This document shows positions 43,138 to 52,271 of a stretch of DNA of 64,000 nt, in pieces (the stretch's first letter is position 1; every line of letters begins with the position of its first letter). The stretch is taken from positions 682,001-746,000 of the forward strand of contig NZ_JBIFFV010000001.1 of the NCBI RefSeq assembly GCF_043557345.1, written 5' to 3'. The DNA comes from Sulfitobacter sp043557345. Its GTDB lineage: Bacteria; Pseudomonadota; Alphaproteobacteria; Rhodobacterales; Rhodobacteraceae. The position numbers and the translations under genes are program-made. Under the pieces are notes generated by a model that saw only the letters and a list, made by a program, of their open reading frames with translations, did no database searches and had not been told where the DNA came from.

Positions 43138-43352
43138 AAGCTCCGCCGGAGACGACCTCCACCCGGGTCGCCCGCCGCTCTGATAAGACCGGAATAACAA
43201 AAGCACCAGTGCGCCGAGTAGCCGACCCAGCAGCGGATCGCCCCACCTTTGGCGGCGGTCCGCTGACTTTGCGCAGAACCTCTGATACCCAGCCCTCACT
43301 AGACGCATTCACATCTGGCAGAATCAAAAGCCGCCATGCTAGGTCTTGCGGT
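43138..43352 (+). other. Structured non-coding leader between sitD and mutL
   Basis: No gene is evident. Inverted repeats are visible: GGTGG (43132-43136) with CCACC (43159-43163), a CTCC/GGAG hairpin between them, and CAGCGGA (43232-43238) with TCCGCTG (43260-43266). The region could be an untranslated leader or a small RNA; no clear intrinsic terminator was found. There is no tRNA-like cloverleaf. Confidence 0.4.
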
Positions 43353-45248
43353 ATGCCTAGCCCGACTCCCAATATAAGCGAAAATCGCCCCGTCATCCGT
43401 CAATTGGACGATTCCGCGATCAACCGCATCGCCGCGGGCGAGGTGGTTGAACGCCCCGCCTCGGCGGTCAAGGAATTGGTTGAGAACGCCATCGACGCGG
43501 GCGCGCGGCGGATCACCGTGGAGTATGCCGACGGCGGCAAGACGATGATCCGCGTGACGGACGATGGCTGCGGCATCGCGCCCGAAGATTTGCCGCTGGC
43601 GCTGTCGCGTCATGCCACCTCTAAAATCGACGGCTCTGACCTGCTGGATATCCACACCTTCGGCTTCCGCGGCGAGGCGCTGCCATCGCTCGGTGCTGTC
43701 GGGCGGCTGACGATCACCAGCCGCGCGGCTGGGTTCGACGGGGCCGAGATCACCGTCGACGGGGGCCGCATGGGCGAGGTGCGCCCGGCGGCGTTGAACG
43801 GCGGCACCATCGTCACCCTGCGCGATCTGTTCTTCGCCACGCCCGCGCGGCTCAAGTTCCTGCGCACCGACCGGGCCGAGGCGCAGGCGATCGGCGATGT
43901 CATCAAGCGGCTGGCCATGGCCGAGCCTTTCGTGCGTTTCGTGCTGCGCGATGTCTCGGGCGACGGCAAGGGCCGCGATGTGTTCCGCGCCGAGGCCGAG
44001 CAGGGCGATCTCTTCGAGGCGCTGCATGGCCGTCTGGCGCAGGTGCTGGGCCGGGAGTTTGCCGAGAATGCCCTGCCCATCGACGCCATGCGCGAGGGGC
44101 TGCATCTGACCGGCTTTGCCGCCCTGCCGACCTATTCGCGCGGCTCTGCCGTGGCGCAGTATCTCTTCGTCAATGGCCGCCCGGTGCGGGACAAGCTGCT
44201 GACAGGCGCGCTGCGCGGCGCCTATTTCGATTTCCTCAGCCGGGACCGCCACCCGGCGGCGGCGCTTTTCGTGGAATGCCCGCCAACGCTGGTCGATGTG
44301 AATGTGCATCCGGCGAAATCCGAAGTGCGTTTTCGCGATCCGGGGCTGGCGCGCGGGCTGATCGTCTCGGCCCTGCGCCACGCGCTGGCCGAAGCGGGCC
44401 ACCGCGCCTCGACCACCGTGGCGCAGGCGACCTTGGGCGCAATGCAGCCCCAGCCGCAGGGCGCGCGGGTCTACCAGATGGACCGCGCGGGCATGGACCG
44501 GCCCAGCCCGGCCGCGCGGCAAGCTGCCTATCAGGCGCAGGCCCCCGGCTTTGCCGAGACCGCAGGCGTTTGGGGCCGGGTTGAGGGCACGCCGCTGCCC
44601 GAGATGCCCGCGCCGAGCCATGCCGCCGCCGCCGCCTCCGAAGCCGAAGAGGCCGCCCCCGCGCCCGATTACCCCTTGGGCACCGCGCGGGGGCAGGTGC
44701 ATGAGAATTACATCATCGCCCAGACCGCCAATGGCATGGTCATCGTCGATCAACACGCGGCGCATGAGCGGCTGGTCTATGAGAAACTCAAACGGCAGAT
44801 GAACGAGAACGGCGTCGCGGCCCAAGCGCTGTTGATCCCCGAAATCGTCGAACTGTCCGCCAATGACTGCGCGCGCCTGCTGGAACTGGCCGAGGAACTG
44901 GCCAAGCTCGGCCTTGGCATCGAAGCCTTCGGCGGCAGCGCCATCGCGGTGCGCGAGACGCCTGCGATCCTCGGCACCGTGAACGCCCGTGCGCTGATCC
45001 TCGACGTGCTCGACGAATTGGCCGAGGGCGACAGCAGCAGCATCGTTCAGGCCAAGATCGAAGCGATCCTGAGCCGGGTGGCGTGCCATGGCTCGATCCG
45101 CTCGGGCCGCTGGATGCGCGCCGAAGAGATGAACGCGCTTCTGCGCGAGATGGAGACGACGCCGCACTCGGGCCAGTGCAACCACGGGCGGCCCACCTAT
45201 GTGGAGCTTAAACTTGCCGATATCGAACGGCTGTTCGGGCGCACTTGA
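43353..45248 (+). CDS. mutL: DNA mismatch repair protein MutL (631 aa)
   Basis: The N-terminal GHKL ATPase is canonical: IAAGEVVERPASAVKELVEN, DDGCGI, TFGFRGEALPS. The C-terminal endonuclease domain carries the DQHAAHERLVYE motif (DQHA-x2-E-x4-E), plus VACHGSIRSGRW and QCNHGRPTY. So this MutL nicks DNA itself, unlike the E. coli MutL that relies on MutH. A linker (about 375-465) is Ala/Pro/Gln-rich. No mutS is nearby. The next start (rmuC) overlaps the stop by one base. Confidence 0.95.
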   Translation: MPSPTPNISENRPVIRQLDDSAINRIAAGEVVERPASAVKELVENAIDAGARRITVEYADGGKTMIRVTDDGCGIAPEDLPLALSRHATSKIDGSDLLDIHTFGFRGEALPSLGAVGRLTITSRAAGFDGAEITVDGGRMGEVRPAALNGGTIVTLRDLFFATPARLKFLRTDRAEAQAIGDVIKRLAMAEPFVRFVLRDVSGDGKGRDVFRAEAEQGDLFEALHGRLAQVLGREFAENALPIDAMREGLHLTGFAALPTYSRGSAVAQYLFVNGRPVRDKLLTGALRGAYFDFLSRDRHPAAALFVECPPTLVDVNVHPAKSEVRFRDPGLARGLIVSALRHALAEAGHRASTTVAQATLGAMQPQPQGARVYQMDRAGMDRPSPAARQAAYQAQAPGFAETAGVWGRVEGTPLPEMPAPSHAAAAASEAEEAAPAPDYPLGTARGQVHENYIIAQTANGMVIVDQHAAHERLVYEKLKRQMNENGVAAQALLIPEIVELSANDCARLLELAEELAKLGLGIEAFGGSAIAVRETPAILGTVNARALILDVLDELAEGDSSSIVQAKIEAILSRVACHGSIRSGRWMRAEEMNALLREMETTPHSGQCNHGRPTYVELKLADIERLFGRT

Positions 45249-46489
45249 TGGCGTTTGACGGTACGACCCTGACCCTCTCCGACCCTGTCACGCTGGCCGC
45301 CCTTGCCGGGGGCGGGCTGCTCTTGCTCATTGTCATCCTGCTGATCATGGCGGTCCGCGCCGCGGGCCGTTCGGCCCGTGTGGCCGCCCCTCTGGCGCAG
45401 CAGATGCGGGTGCTTGGCGGGCATGTGCAGCAGTTGGGACAGGGGCAGGAGCAGTTGCGCGGGGGGCTGCAAATGGTCTCGGACACGCAAAGCAATACCC
45501 AAGCGCAGATGATGCAGACGATGGAAGCGCGGCTGGCCTATGTGCAACAGCAGATGCAGGACCGTCTGGCCGACAACGCCGCCCGCTCGGCGCGCTCACT
45601 GGCCGAGATGCAGCAGCGCATGACCGAGACGCTGCACGGCTCGTCCAAACGCACCACCACAAGCCTTGCGCAGTTGCAGGAACGGCTCGCCTCTATCGAC
45701 AAGGCGCAGGACAATATCACCAAACTTTCGGGCGACGTGCTGTCGCTGCAAGATATCCTGAGCAACAAGCAGACGCGCGGCTCTTTCGGTGAAATTCAGC
45801 TGCGCGATATCGTGTCGAAGGCGCTGCCCTCGGACAGCTATTCGCTGCAAGCCACGCTCAGCAACGGCAAGCGGCCCGATTGCCTGATCCATCTGCCCAA
45901 TCCGCCGGGGCCGATCGTGATCGACAGTAAATTCCCGCTGGAGGCCTATGAGGCCCTGCGCCGCGCCAAGACCGAAGCCGAGACCCGCGCCGCCGCGCAG
46001 CAGATGAAGGTCGCCGTGCGGGTGCATCTCAACGCCATCGCCGACAAATACATTCTGGAGGGGGAGACGGCGGAAGGCGCCTTGATGTTCCTGCCCTCCG
46101 AGGCGGTCTATGCCGAATTGCACGCGAATTTCTCCGAACTCGTCCGCGAAGGTTTCGAGAAACGCGTCTGGATCGTCAGCCCGACCACCTGCATGGCCAC
46201 GCTCAACACCATGCGCGCGATCCTGAAGGACGCGCGGATGCGTGAACAGGCAGGCGCGATCCGCAAGGAGTTGGGCAACCTGAACAAGGATGTCGAACGT
46301 CTGGCGACCCGGGTGGGCAACCTCGACCGGCATTTCAGCCAAGCGCGGCGCGATGTGGAAGAGATCAAAGTCAGCAGCGAAAAAGCCGCCAAACGCGCGG
46401 GGCGCTTGCATAATTTCGACTTCGAAGAACTGGCAGAAGCCAAAACCGAGGCTATTGTTCCCCTGAGGACACCCGAAGGGAACGGCTGA
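45248..46489 (+). CDS. rmuC: DNA recombination protein RmuC (413 aa)
   Basis: An N-terminal membrane anchor (GGGLLLLIVILLIMAVRAAG) is followed by a long coiled coil (about 45-170). A PD-(D/E)XK-like nuclease domain follows, with RGSFGEIQLRDIVSKAL, RPDCLIHLPN and IVIDSKFPLEAYEAL. RmuC limits DNA inversions and rearrangement at repeats in E. coli. The ATG overlaps the mutL stop by one base, so both DNA-repair genes are in one transcript with the threonine dehydratase. Confidence 0.93.
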   Translation: MAFDGTTLTLSDPVTLAALAGGGLLLLIVILLIMAVRAAGRSARVAAPLAQQMRVLGGHVQQLGQGQEQLRGGLQMVSDTQSNTQAQMMQTMEARLAYVQQQMQDRLADNAARSARSLAEMQQRMTETLHGSSKRTTTSLAQLQERLASIDKAQDNITKLSGDVLSLQDILSNKQTRGSFGEIQLRDIVSKALPSDSYSLQATLSNGKRPDCLIHLPNPPGPIVIDSKFPLEAYEALRRAKTEAETRAAAQQMKVAVRVHLNAIADKYILEGETAEGALMFLPSEAVYAELHANFSELVREGFEKRVWIVSPTTCMATLNTMRAILKDARMREQAGAIRKELGNLNKDVERLATRVGNLDRHFSQARRDVEEIKVSSEKAAKRAGRLHNFDFEELAEAKTEAIVPLRTPEGNG

Positions 46490-47503
46490 ATGAACGACGT
46501 GGACATTACCGGGATGACGCTGGAGGCAATGCAGACGCGGGCCGCCGCGTTGCGCAGCGATATTTTGCAAACGCCGGTGGTGACGCTGTCTTCTCCCATG
46601 ATCGACGAGGTGCTGGGCGGCGCGCGGGTTACGCTCAAGCTGGAGTGTTTCCAGCATACCGGCACCTTCAAGGCCCGCGGCGCGCTGTCGGTGGCGCGAC
46701 AGCTTGACGATGATAGTCGCGGGCGTGGCATCACCGCGGCCAGTGCGGGCAACCACGCCATTGCCGCAGGCTGGGCCGCGGGCAAGCTCGGCATCAGCGC
46801 CAAGGTGGTGATGCAGGACAACGCCAATCCCTTTCGCGTCGCTCTTGCCCGTGCCACCGGGGCCGAGGTCATCCTGAAACCCGCCGGGCAAGAAACCTTT
46901 GCCGAGGCCGAGCGGTTGGTGCGCGAAGAGGGGCGGTTCTTCATCCATCCTTTCGAGGGGCTGCACACCTCGCTCGGCACCGCCGGGGTGGGGCTGGAGT
47001 TGATGGCGCAGGTGGCGGAGTTGGACGCGGTCGTCGTCTCGGTCGGCGGTGGCGGGCTGATCAGCGGTGTCGCCGCCGCGGTCAAGGCGATCAACCCCGC
47101 CTGCCGGGTCTATGGCGTAGAGCCCGAGGGCGCTGACAGCATGTCGCAAAGCCTCGCCTCTGGCGCGCCGGTCACCATCCCTGAGGTCAACACAATCGCC
47201 GACAGCCTTGCCCCGCCGATGGCGCTGCCCTTCGGCCATGCGCTTTGCGCGGTCTATGTCGACGATGTGGTGACGGTCAGCGACGATGCCATCTGCGCCG
47301 GAATGGTGGTGCTGCAACAGGCGGCGAAACTGGCGGTGGAACCTGCCGCCGGGGCCGCGATGGCCGGCGCGCTCGGCCCTCTGCGCAGCCAATTGGCCGG
47401 GCGGCGTGTCGGGGTGATCGTTTGCGGGGCCAATATCGACACCGACAGTTATCTGGGCCAGCTCAGCCGCGGGCAAGCGGCGCTTGATAGCCTGCTGTCC
47501 TAG
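46490..47503 (+). CDS. PLP-dependent threonine/serine dehydratase (337 aa)
   Basis: The PLP lysine is Lys61 in TGTFKARGALS, and the phosphate-binding loop is VSVGGGGLISGVA. Fold-type II, length and lack of a C-terminal ACT domain match catabolic threonine deaminases and the related serine/hydroxyaspartate group. It converts L-threonine (or L-serine) to 2-oxo acid and ammonia. The absence of the regulatory domain suggests it is not feedback-inhibited by isoleucine. It directly follows rmuC. Confidence 0.88.
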   Translation: MNDVDITGMTLEAMQTRAAALRSDILQTPVVTLSSPMIDEVLGGARVTLKLECFQHTGTFKARGALSVARQLDDDSRGRGITAASAGNHAIAAGWAAGKLGISAKVVMQDNANPFRVALARATGAEVILKPAGQETFAEAERLVREEGRFFIHPFEGLHTSLGTAGVGLELMAQVAELDAVVVSVGGGGLISGVAAAVKAINPACRVYGVEPEGADSMSQSLASGAPVTIPEVNTIADSLAPPMALPFGHALCAVYVDDVVTVSDDAICAGMVVLQQAAKLAVEPAAGAAMAGALGPLRSQLAGRRVGVIVCGANIDTDSYLGQLSRGQAALDSLLS

Positions 47504-47640
47504 TGCCCCCCAAAGGGCTGTTCACGCGGTCGCGATGCTGCGTGAAGTCTTCCAAGAAAATCTATCGGGCGCTGCAACTTTAACTCCCCTTTACCCGTGG
47601 GTGCCCCATATCCAAAGTTCCGGACCAAAGCAGGACCCCT

Positions 47641-48960
47641 ATGCCTTTTGAAGCTCTGAACGACAGCACTCTCCCCCAACAGCCGCTTGGGCGGCGTGTC
47701 GCCGTGATCGGCGGTGGGATTTCCGGCATGGGGGCGGCGCATATGCTGGCGCCTGCGGACCGTGTGACCCTGTACGAGGCAGGGGCCAAGATCGGCGGCC
47801 ATGCGCGGACGGTGATCGCGGGCAAGAATGGCGATCAGCCGGTCGATACCGGGTTCATCGTGTTCAACTATGCCAACTACCCGCATCTTGCCGCGCTCTT
47901 TGCGGAACTGGACGTGCCGGTTGTGCCCTCGAACATGAGCTTTGGCGCGTCGATCGACGGCGGGCGGCTGGAATATGCGCTGACCAATTTCAACGCGGTC
48001 TTTGCCCAGAAACGTAATATGTTCAGCCCGCCTTTCCTGCGGATGCTGCGGGACATTCTGCATTTCAACAAGAACGCGCTGGCCGTGTCGCGTGACCCGT
48101 CGATGACCATCGCGGAGTTTCTCGACCGACTGGGCACCGGGCGCTATTTCCGCGACTTCTACCTCTCGCCCCTGTCGGGCGCGATCTGGTCCACCCCGAC
48201 GGAAAAGATCATGGATTTCCCCGCCCATGCCATGGTCAACTTTTTCGAAAACCACGCGCTGTTGAACTATTCCGGCCAGCATCAGTGGTACACGGTCAAG
48301 GGCGGCTCGCGCCAATATGTCGACCGGTTGGAAAGCGCCCTGCGCGCGAAGGGTGTCGCGTTGCGCACCGAGTGCCCCGTGCAGGCGGTGCGCCGCACGG
48401 CGCAGGGGGTCGAGGTCCGCGCCTATGGTGGCGAATGGGAGGCGTTCGACGAGGTGATCTTTGCCACCCATTCCGACGACACGTTGGCGATGCTTGCCGA
48501 TCCGACAGAGGCCGAGCAACGCGCCCTTGGCGCAATCCGTTACCAGCCCAATGACATCGTGCTACATGCCGATGCCAATATCATGCCCAAGCGGCGCTCT
48601 ACTTGGGCGTCGTGGGTTTATACCGAGGATCGTGTGCAGAAGTCCGACCGGATCGACCTGACCTATTGGATGAACTCGCTGCAACCGATCCCGCAGGATG
48701 ATCCGCATTTTGTCACGCTCAACACCAAACGCAGCATCCGCGAGGAGTTGATCTATGACCAAGTGACCCTGCGCCATCCGGTCTATGACCTTGCCGCCTT
48801 GGCCGCACAGGACGAGGTGCGCGCCTTCGACGGCAGTCATAACACATGGTTCTGCGGGGCATGGCTGCGCAATGGCTTCCACGAAGACGGGCTGGCCAGC
48901 GCGGTGGATGTGGTTGAACGGATGCAGGCCGCGCGGGCGGCGCCTTTGGCGGCGGAGTGA
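47641..48960 (+). CDS. FAD-dependent amine oxidase-type oxidoreductase, first gene of a five-gene operon (439 aa)
   Basis: The N-terminus RVAVIGGGISGMGAAHML is a FAD-binding Rossmann motif. GGHARTVIAGKNG and HNTWFCGAWLRNGFHEDGL complete the pattern of the flavin 'NAD/FAD-binding amine oxidase' group found beside DUF1365. In Rhodobacter sphaeroides the homologue lies in the sigma-E/ChrR singlet-oxygen regulon and was reported to be needed for ChrR turnover and unusual fatty-acid changes (recalled literature). This gene likely acts on membrane fatty acids. Its stop overlaps the next start (GTGA). Confidence 0.87.
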   Translation: MPFEALNDSTLPQQPLGRRVAVIGGGISGMGAAHMLAPADRVTLYEAGAKIGGHARTVIAGKNGDQPVDTGFIVFNYANYPHLAALFAELDVPVVPSNMSFGASIDGGRLEYALTNFNAVFAQKRNMFSPPFLRMLRDILHFNKNALAVSRDPSMTIAEFLDRLGTGRYFRDFYLSPLSGAIWSTPTEKIMDFPAHAMVNFFENHALLNYSGQHQWYTVKGGSRQYVDRLESALRAKGVALRTECPVQAVRRTAQGVEVRAYGGEWEAFDEVIFATHSDDTLAMLADPTEAEQRALGAIRYQPNDIVLHADANIMPKRRSTWASWVYTEDRVQKSDRIDLTYWMNSLQPIPQDDPHFVTLNTKRSIREELIYDQVTLRHPVYDLAALAAQDEVRAFDGSHNTWFCGAWLRNGFHEDGLASAVDVVERMQAARAAPLAAE

Positions 48961-49745
48961 CGGCGCAGGTCGATCATATCCGCGGCCAGACCTTCCATGG
49001 CCGCAAGGGCGCGGTCGAGAACCGTTTCCGCTATTCGGTCGACTATGTGATCTGCGATGCCGAGACCGAGGCGCTGACTGCGCCCACTCTGTTCGCCCGC
49101 AATGGTGCGAATGTGACCAGCCTGCACGACAGCGACCACGGCGGCGCGCCGGGGCAGGGGCGCGGCGCCCCTTGGGTGCGCGAGGTTTTGGCGGCGCATG
49201 ATATCACAGGGGTTGCGCGGATCGAACTCTTGGCGCAGCCGCGGGTGCTGGGCCATGTCTTCAACCCGGTCAGCTTTTGGCTCTGCCGTCGGGCCGATGA
49301 CGCGCTGATTGCCGTGATCGCCGAGGTCACGAATACCTATGGCGACCGGCATTCCTATCTCTGCCACCACCCCGACCTGCGCCCCATCGCGCCCGAGGAT
49401 CGCTTGCGGGCCGCAAAGCTCATGCATGTCTCGCCCTTTCAGGACATCTCGGGCGGCTATGTCTTTCGCTTCGACATCCGCGCTGAGCGGATCGGCATCT
49501 GGATCGATTTCTCGGATGGGGAGAACGGCTTGATCGCCACATTGACCGGGCCGCGGGCGCCGCTGACCAATGGCCGCATCCTCTGGTCGCTGCTGCGCCG
49601 CCCCTTTGGGGCGCGGCGGGTGCTGGCGCTGATCCACTGGCAGGCGCTGAAGCTCTGGCTCAAGGGGGCGGGGTTCCGCAACCGCCCCGAGGCGCCTGAG
49701 GCCGAGGTTTCCCGTGATGCGGCCCATGGCGCGGGCGGGCGATGA
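48957..49745 (+). CDS. DUF1365 family protein (262 aa)
   Basis: The pattern HGRKGAVENRFRYSVDYVIC, GVARIELLAQPRVLGHVFNP and HVSPFQDISGGYVFRF is the DUF1365 signature. Many members sit beside a flavin amine oxidase and a cyclopropane-fatty-acid synthase gene; here no such synthase is present. It starts with GTG overlapping the amine oxidase stop by four bases and ends in ATGA with the transporter gene. The biochemical activity is not established. Confidence 0.88.
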   Translation: MTAQVDHIRGQTFHGRKGAVENRFRYSVDYVICDAETEALTAPTLFARNGANVTSLHDSDHGGAPGQGRGAPWVREVLAAHDITGVARIELLAQPRVLGHVFNPVSFWLCRRADDALIAVIAEVTNTYGDRHSYLCHHPDLRPIAPEDRLRAAKLMHVSPFQDISGGYVFRFDIRAERIGIWIDFSDGENGLIATLTGPRAPLTNGRILWSLLRRPFGARRVLALIHWQALKLWLKGAGFRNRPEAPEAEVSRDAAHGAGGR

Positions 49746-50977
49746 GGGCGCGCGCGGCCCGGCTGCCCGCCTATGCGCTTTTCGCCGCATTGCTCGCCGC
49801 GGCGGGGCTGCCGATCTACATTCACGCGCCGAAGTTCTATGTCGATGAATACGGGGTTTCGCTGACGGCGCTTGGCTCTGTCCTTTTTGGTCTGCGGCTG
49901 TTGGACGTGGTGCAAGACCCGGCACTCGGGTGGCTGGCACAAGCGCTCCGCCACAAACGCGGGCTGGCGGTGACGGTGGCGGGGGCGGTGATGGCGCTGG
50001 CGATGCTGGGGCTTTTTGCGGTGCCCGCGCCGATGGCACCCGTGCTGTGGTTCGCCCTGATGCTGACGCTGGTCTTCTCGGCCTTCAGCTTTCTGACCAT
50101 TTGTTTCTATGCCCAAGGCGTGGCCAAGGCTGACAGCTTGGCGGGTGCCGGGCATCTGACCCTCGCCCGCTGGCGCGAGACTGGGGCGCTTTTGGGCGTC
50201 TGTCTCGCCTCGGTCGCGCCGCTGCTGCTGGGCTTGGCGCTGGATCGGCCTTTTGCCGGTTTCGCGGTGGGGTTCGCGGTTCTGGCGCTCTGGGCCGTGG
50301 TGGCGATGCGCAGGGAGTGGCGGGCGGCAGAGCTGCCGGGCGCGAGCGGTTTCGGCACCGTCTTGCGCGATGGGCAGGCGCGGAGGTTGTTGCTCATCGC
50401 CTTGGTCAATGCCGCCCCGGTGGCCGTCACCTCGACCCTGTTTCTCTTCTACGTCGAACTGGCGCTTGAGGCACCGGGATGGGAGGGGCCGCTCTTGCTG
50501 CTGTTTTTCATCGCGGCAGCGGCGGCGGCACCGCTTTGGGGGATGCTGGCCGAACGCCATGGCCCACGCCGGGTGCTCTTGGTTGCGATGGCTTTGGGCA
50601 TCGCAGCCTTCGGCGGGGCGCTGTTTCTGGGGCCGGGGGATGTGGTGCTTTTCGCCTTGGTCTGTCTGGCTTCCGGCGCGGTCTTGGGGGCCGATCTGAC
50701 CCTATTGCCTGCCATGTTCGCCAGCCGTATGGCGCAGATTTCCCCCTCGGCGGCCGAAGGCTTCGGCCTTTGGTCTTTCGTGTCCAAACTGACCTTGGCT
50801 TTCGCGGCGGCGGCCCTACTTCCCGCCTTAGAAAGTGCAGGGTTGCAGACCGCAACGGGGACCAGTTCCGATACATCCATCTCCCTGTTGATCTGGTTCT
50901 ATGCCGGTGTACCTTGCGCCCTGAAATTGCTGGCGATCGCTCTTCTCGCCGGTGCCAAAGACGTGGAGACATCGTGA
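49742..50977 (+). CDS. MFS transporter, GPH-like (glycoside-pentoside-hexuronide type) (411 aa)
   Basis: About twelve transmembrane segments are visible. The N-terminal motif VLFGLRLLDVVQDPALGWLAQ and loops with RWRETGALLGV match GPH-family sodium- or proton-coupled sugar/drug carriers. Within the operon a lipid or lipid-precursor role is more plausible than sugar uptake. The start and stop overlap neighbours by four bases each (ATGA and GTGA). Substrate is unknown. Confidence 0.85.
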   Translation: MRARAARLPAYALFAALLAAAGLPIYIHAPKFYVDEYGVSLTALGSVLFGLRLLDVVQDPALGWLAQALRHKRGLAVTVAGAVMALAMLGLFAVPAPMAPVLWFALMLTLVFSAFSFLTICFYAQGVAKADSLAGAGHLTLARWRETGALLGVCLASVAPLLLGLALDRPFAGFAVGFAVLALWAVVAMRREWRAAELPGASGFGTVLRDGQARRLLLIALVNAAPVAVTSTLFLFYVELALEAPGWEGPLLLLFFIAAAAAAPLWGMLAERHGPRRVLLVAMALGIAAFGGALFLGPGDVVLFALVCLASGAVLGADLTLLPAMFASRMAQISPSAAEGFGLWSFVSKLTLAFAAAALLPALESAGLQTATGTSSDTSISLLIWFYAGVPCALKLLAIALLAGAKDVETS

Positions 50978-51540
50978 CAGAGCCGCTGATCTTTATCGCT
51001 GTCGGGCTGGGCCTTGGTCTATTGCTCACTTTCCTGCGCCGCCGGTTGGGGGAGTTTCATGGCCAATCGCCCAGCGACTATGTGGATTCCTTCCCTGTCT
51101 TCGACCTGCGCTTGCATCTGCGCGATGAGATGATCTGCGAGGGTGTGATTTTCGGCCCCCTTGGCCGGGTCACCAGCAGCTTCACGGCCAAATTCGACGT
51201 GTCCTGGGAGGGCGATGTCGCCACCGTGGCCGAGAGTTTCCGCTATAACGACGGCTCGCGTCAGCAGCGCGAATGGACCGTGACGCTGGGGAAGAATGGC
51301 CGTTTCACCAGCACCGCGCCGGATGTGATCGGGGTGGGGCAGGGCGTTCAGGCTGGCCCGACATTGCAGCTGCGCTATCGTATCCAACTGCCCGAAGAAC
51401 TGGGCAGCCATGTGCTAAAAACCGTCGATTGGATGTATCTCACCCCCGATGGCACCATCGTCAATCGCAGTCAGTTTCGGAAATTCGGGATCAAAGTAGC
51501 AGAATTGGTCGCCACCCTGCGACCGGCGGAGGAAAGATGA
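50974..51540 (+). CDS. DUF3833 membrane-anchored protein (188 aa)
   Basis: A single N-terminal membrane segment (LIFIAVGLGLGLLLTFL) precedes a DUF3833 domain with FHGQSPSDYVDSFPVFDLRL and GRFTSTAPDVIGVGQGVQAG. Most relatives are lipoproteins, so a transmembrane anchor is a variation. The start is GTG (50974) overlapping the transporter stop. The stop overlaps the SDR start (ATGA). It is a conserved member of the oxidative-stress associated lipid operon, with unknown function. Confidence 0.84.
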   Translation: MTEPLIFIAVGLGLGLLLTFLRRRLGEFHGQSPSDYVDSFPVFDLRLHLRDEMICEGVIFGPLGRVTSSFTAKFDVSWEGDVATVAESFRYNDGSRQQREWTVTLGKNGRFTSTAPDVIGVGQGVQAGPTLQLRYRIQLPEELGSHVLKTVDWMYLTPDGTIVNRSQFRKFGIKVAELVATLRPAEER

Positions 51541-52268
51541 AAGACTGGCAAGGCAAGACCTATTGGCTGGTGGGCGCAAGCGACGGGCTTGGCGCGGCGC
51601 TGGCGCATCAGTTGAGCCGCACCGGGGCCGAGGTGATCCTCTCTGCTCGGTCCGAAGACAAGCTAACCGAACTGGCGCAGTCCCTGCCGGGCCGGGCGCG
51701 GGTGCGGGTCATGGATGTGACCGACGACGAAGACGTCGCGCAGGCGGCCAAGGATGTGGGGCCAATCGACGGGCTGGTCTATCTGGCGGGGGCCTATTGG
51801 CCCTTTGGCGCGCAGGAGTGGCAGGCAGAGCATGGCGTGACCATGGCCGATGTGAATTTCACCGGCTTGATGCGCGTCTTGGGGCAGGTGGTGCCGCAGA
51901 TGGTCGCGCGGGATCACGGGCATATCGTCATCACCTCCAGCTTGACCGCCTATCGCGGGCTGCCCGGCTCGATCGGCTATACGGCCTCCAAGGCGGCGAC
52001 GCTGTCCTTGGCGGAATGCATGCACGCCGATCTGCGCAAGACCGGCGTGCAGGTGCAGGCGATCAACCCGGGCTTTATTAAGACCCGGTTGACCGACAAG
52101 AATGATTTCAAAATGCCCTTTTTGATGGAGCCGGACGCCGCCGCGCGCCGCGTCTTCGAGCATATGAACAGCGACAGTTTCAAACTGGATTTTCCTTACG
52201 GCTTCTCACTGCTGTTCCGGTTGGGGCGCTTTCTGCCGGATTGGCTGTACTACCGGTTCTTTTCCTGA
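51537..52268 (+). CDS. Short-chain dehydrogenase/reductase, last gene of the operon (243 aa)
   Basis: The nucleotide motif LVGASDGLGAAL and the catalytic YTASKAA with upstream ITSSLTAYRG are classic SDR. A C-terminal helical tail (LLFRLGRFLPDWLYYRFFS) suggests membrane contact. As part of the operon it may reduce an oxidised lipid intermediate; this is inferred. Its start lies inside the DUF3833 stop (ATGA). The next gene is convergent, with stops three bases apart and no visible terminator. Confidence 0.87.
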   Translation: MKDWQGKTYWLVGASDGLGAALAHQLSRTGAEVILSARSEDKLTELAQSLPGRARVRVMDVTDDEDVAQAAKDVGPIDGLVYLAGAYWPFGAQEWQAEHGVTMADVNFTGLMRVLGQVVPQMVARDHGHIVITSSLTAYRGLPGSIGYTASKAATLSLAECMHADLRKTGVQVQAINPGFIKTRLTDKNDFKMPFLMEPDAAARRVFEHMNSDSFKLDFPYGFSLLFRLGRFLPDWLYYRFFS

Positions 52269-52271
52269 GGG

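Noticed and set aside
43138..43352. A tRNA or small protein gene in the mutL leader
   Set aside because: No T-loop consensus or cloverleaf fold was seen, and in-frame starts upstream of 43353 give protein without similarity to MutL N-termini.
47504..47640. Search for a sigma-E type promoter (TGATCC ... TAAG) before the amine oxidase operon
   Set aside because: No convincing -35/-10 pair was found. A CCCCATAT stretch at 47606 resembles a heat-shock -10 element, but no matching CTTG lies at the right distance, so neither is called.
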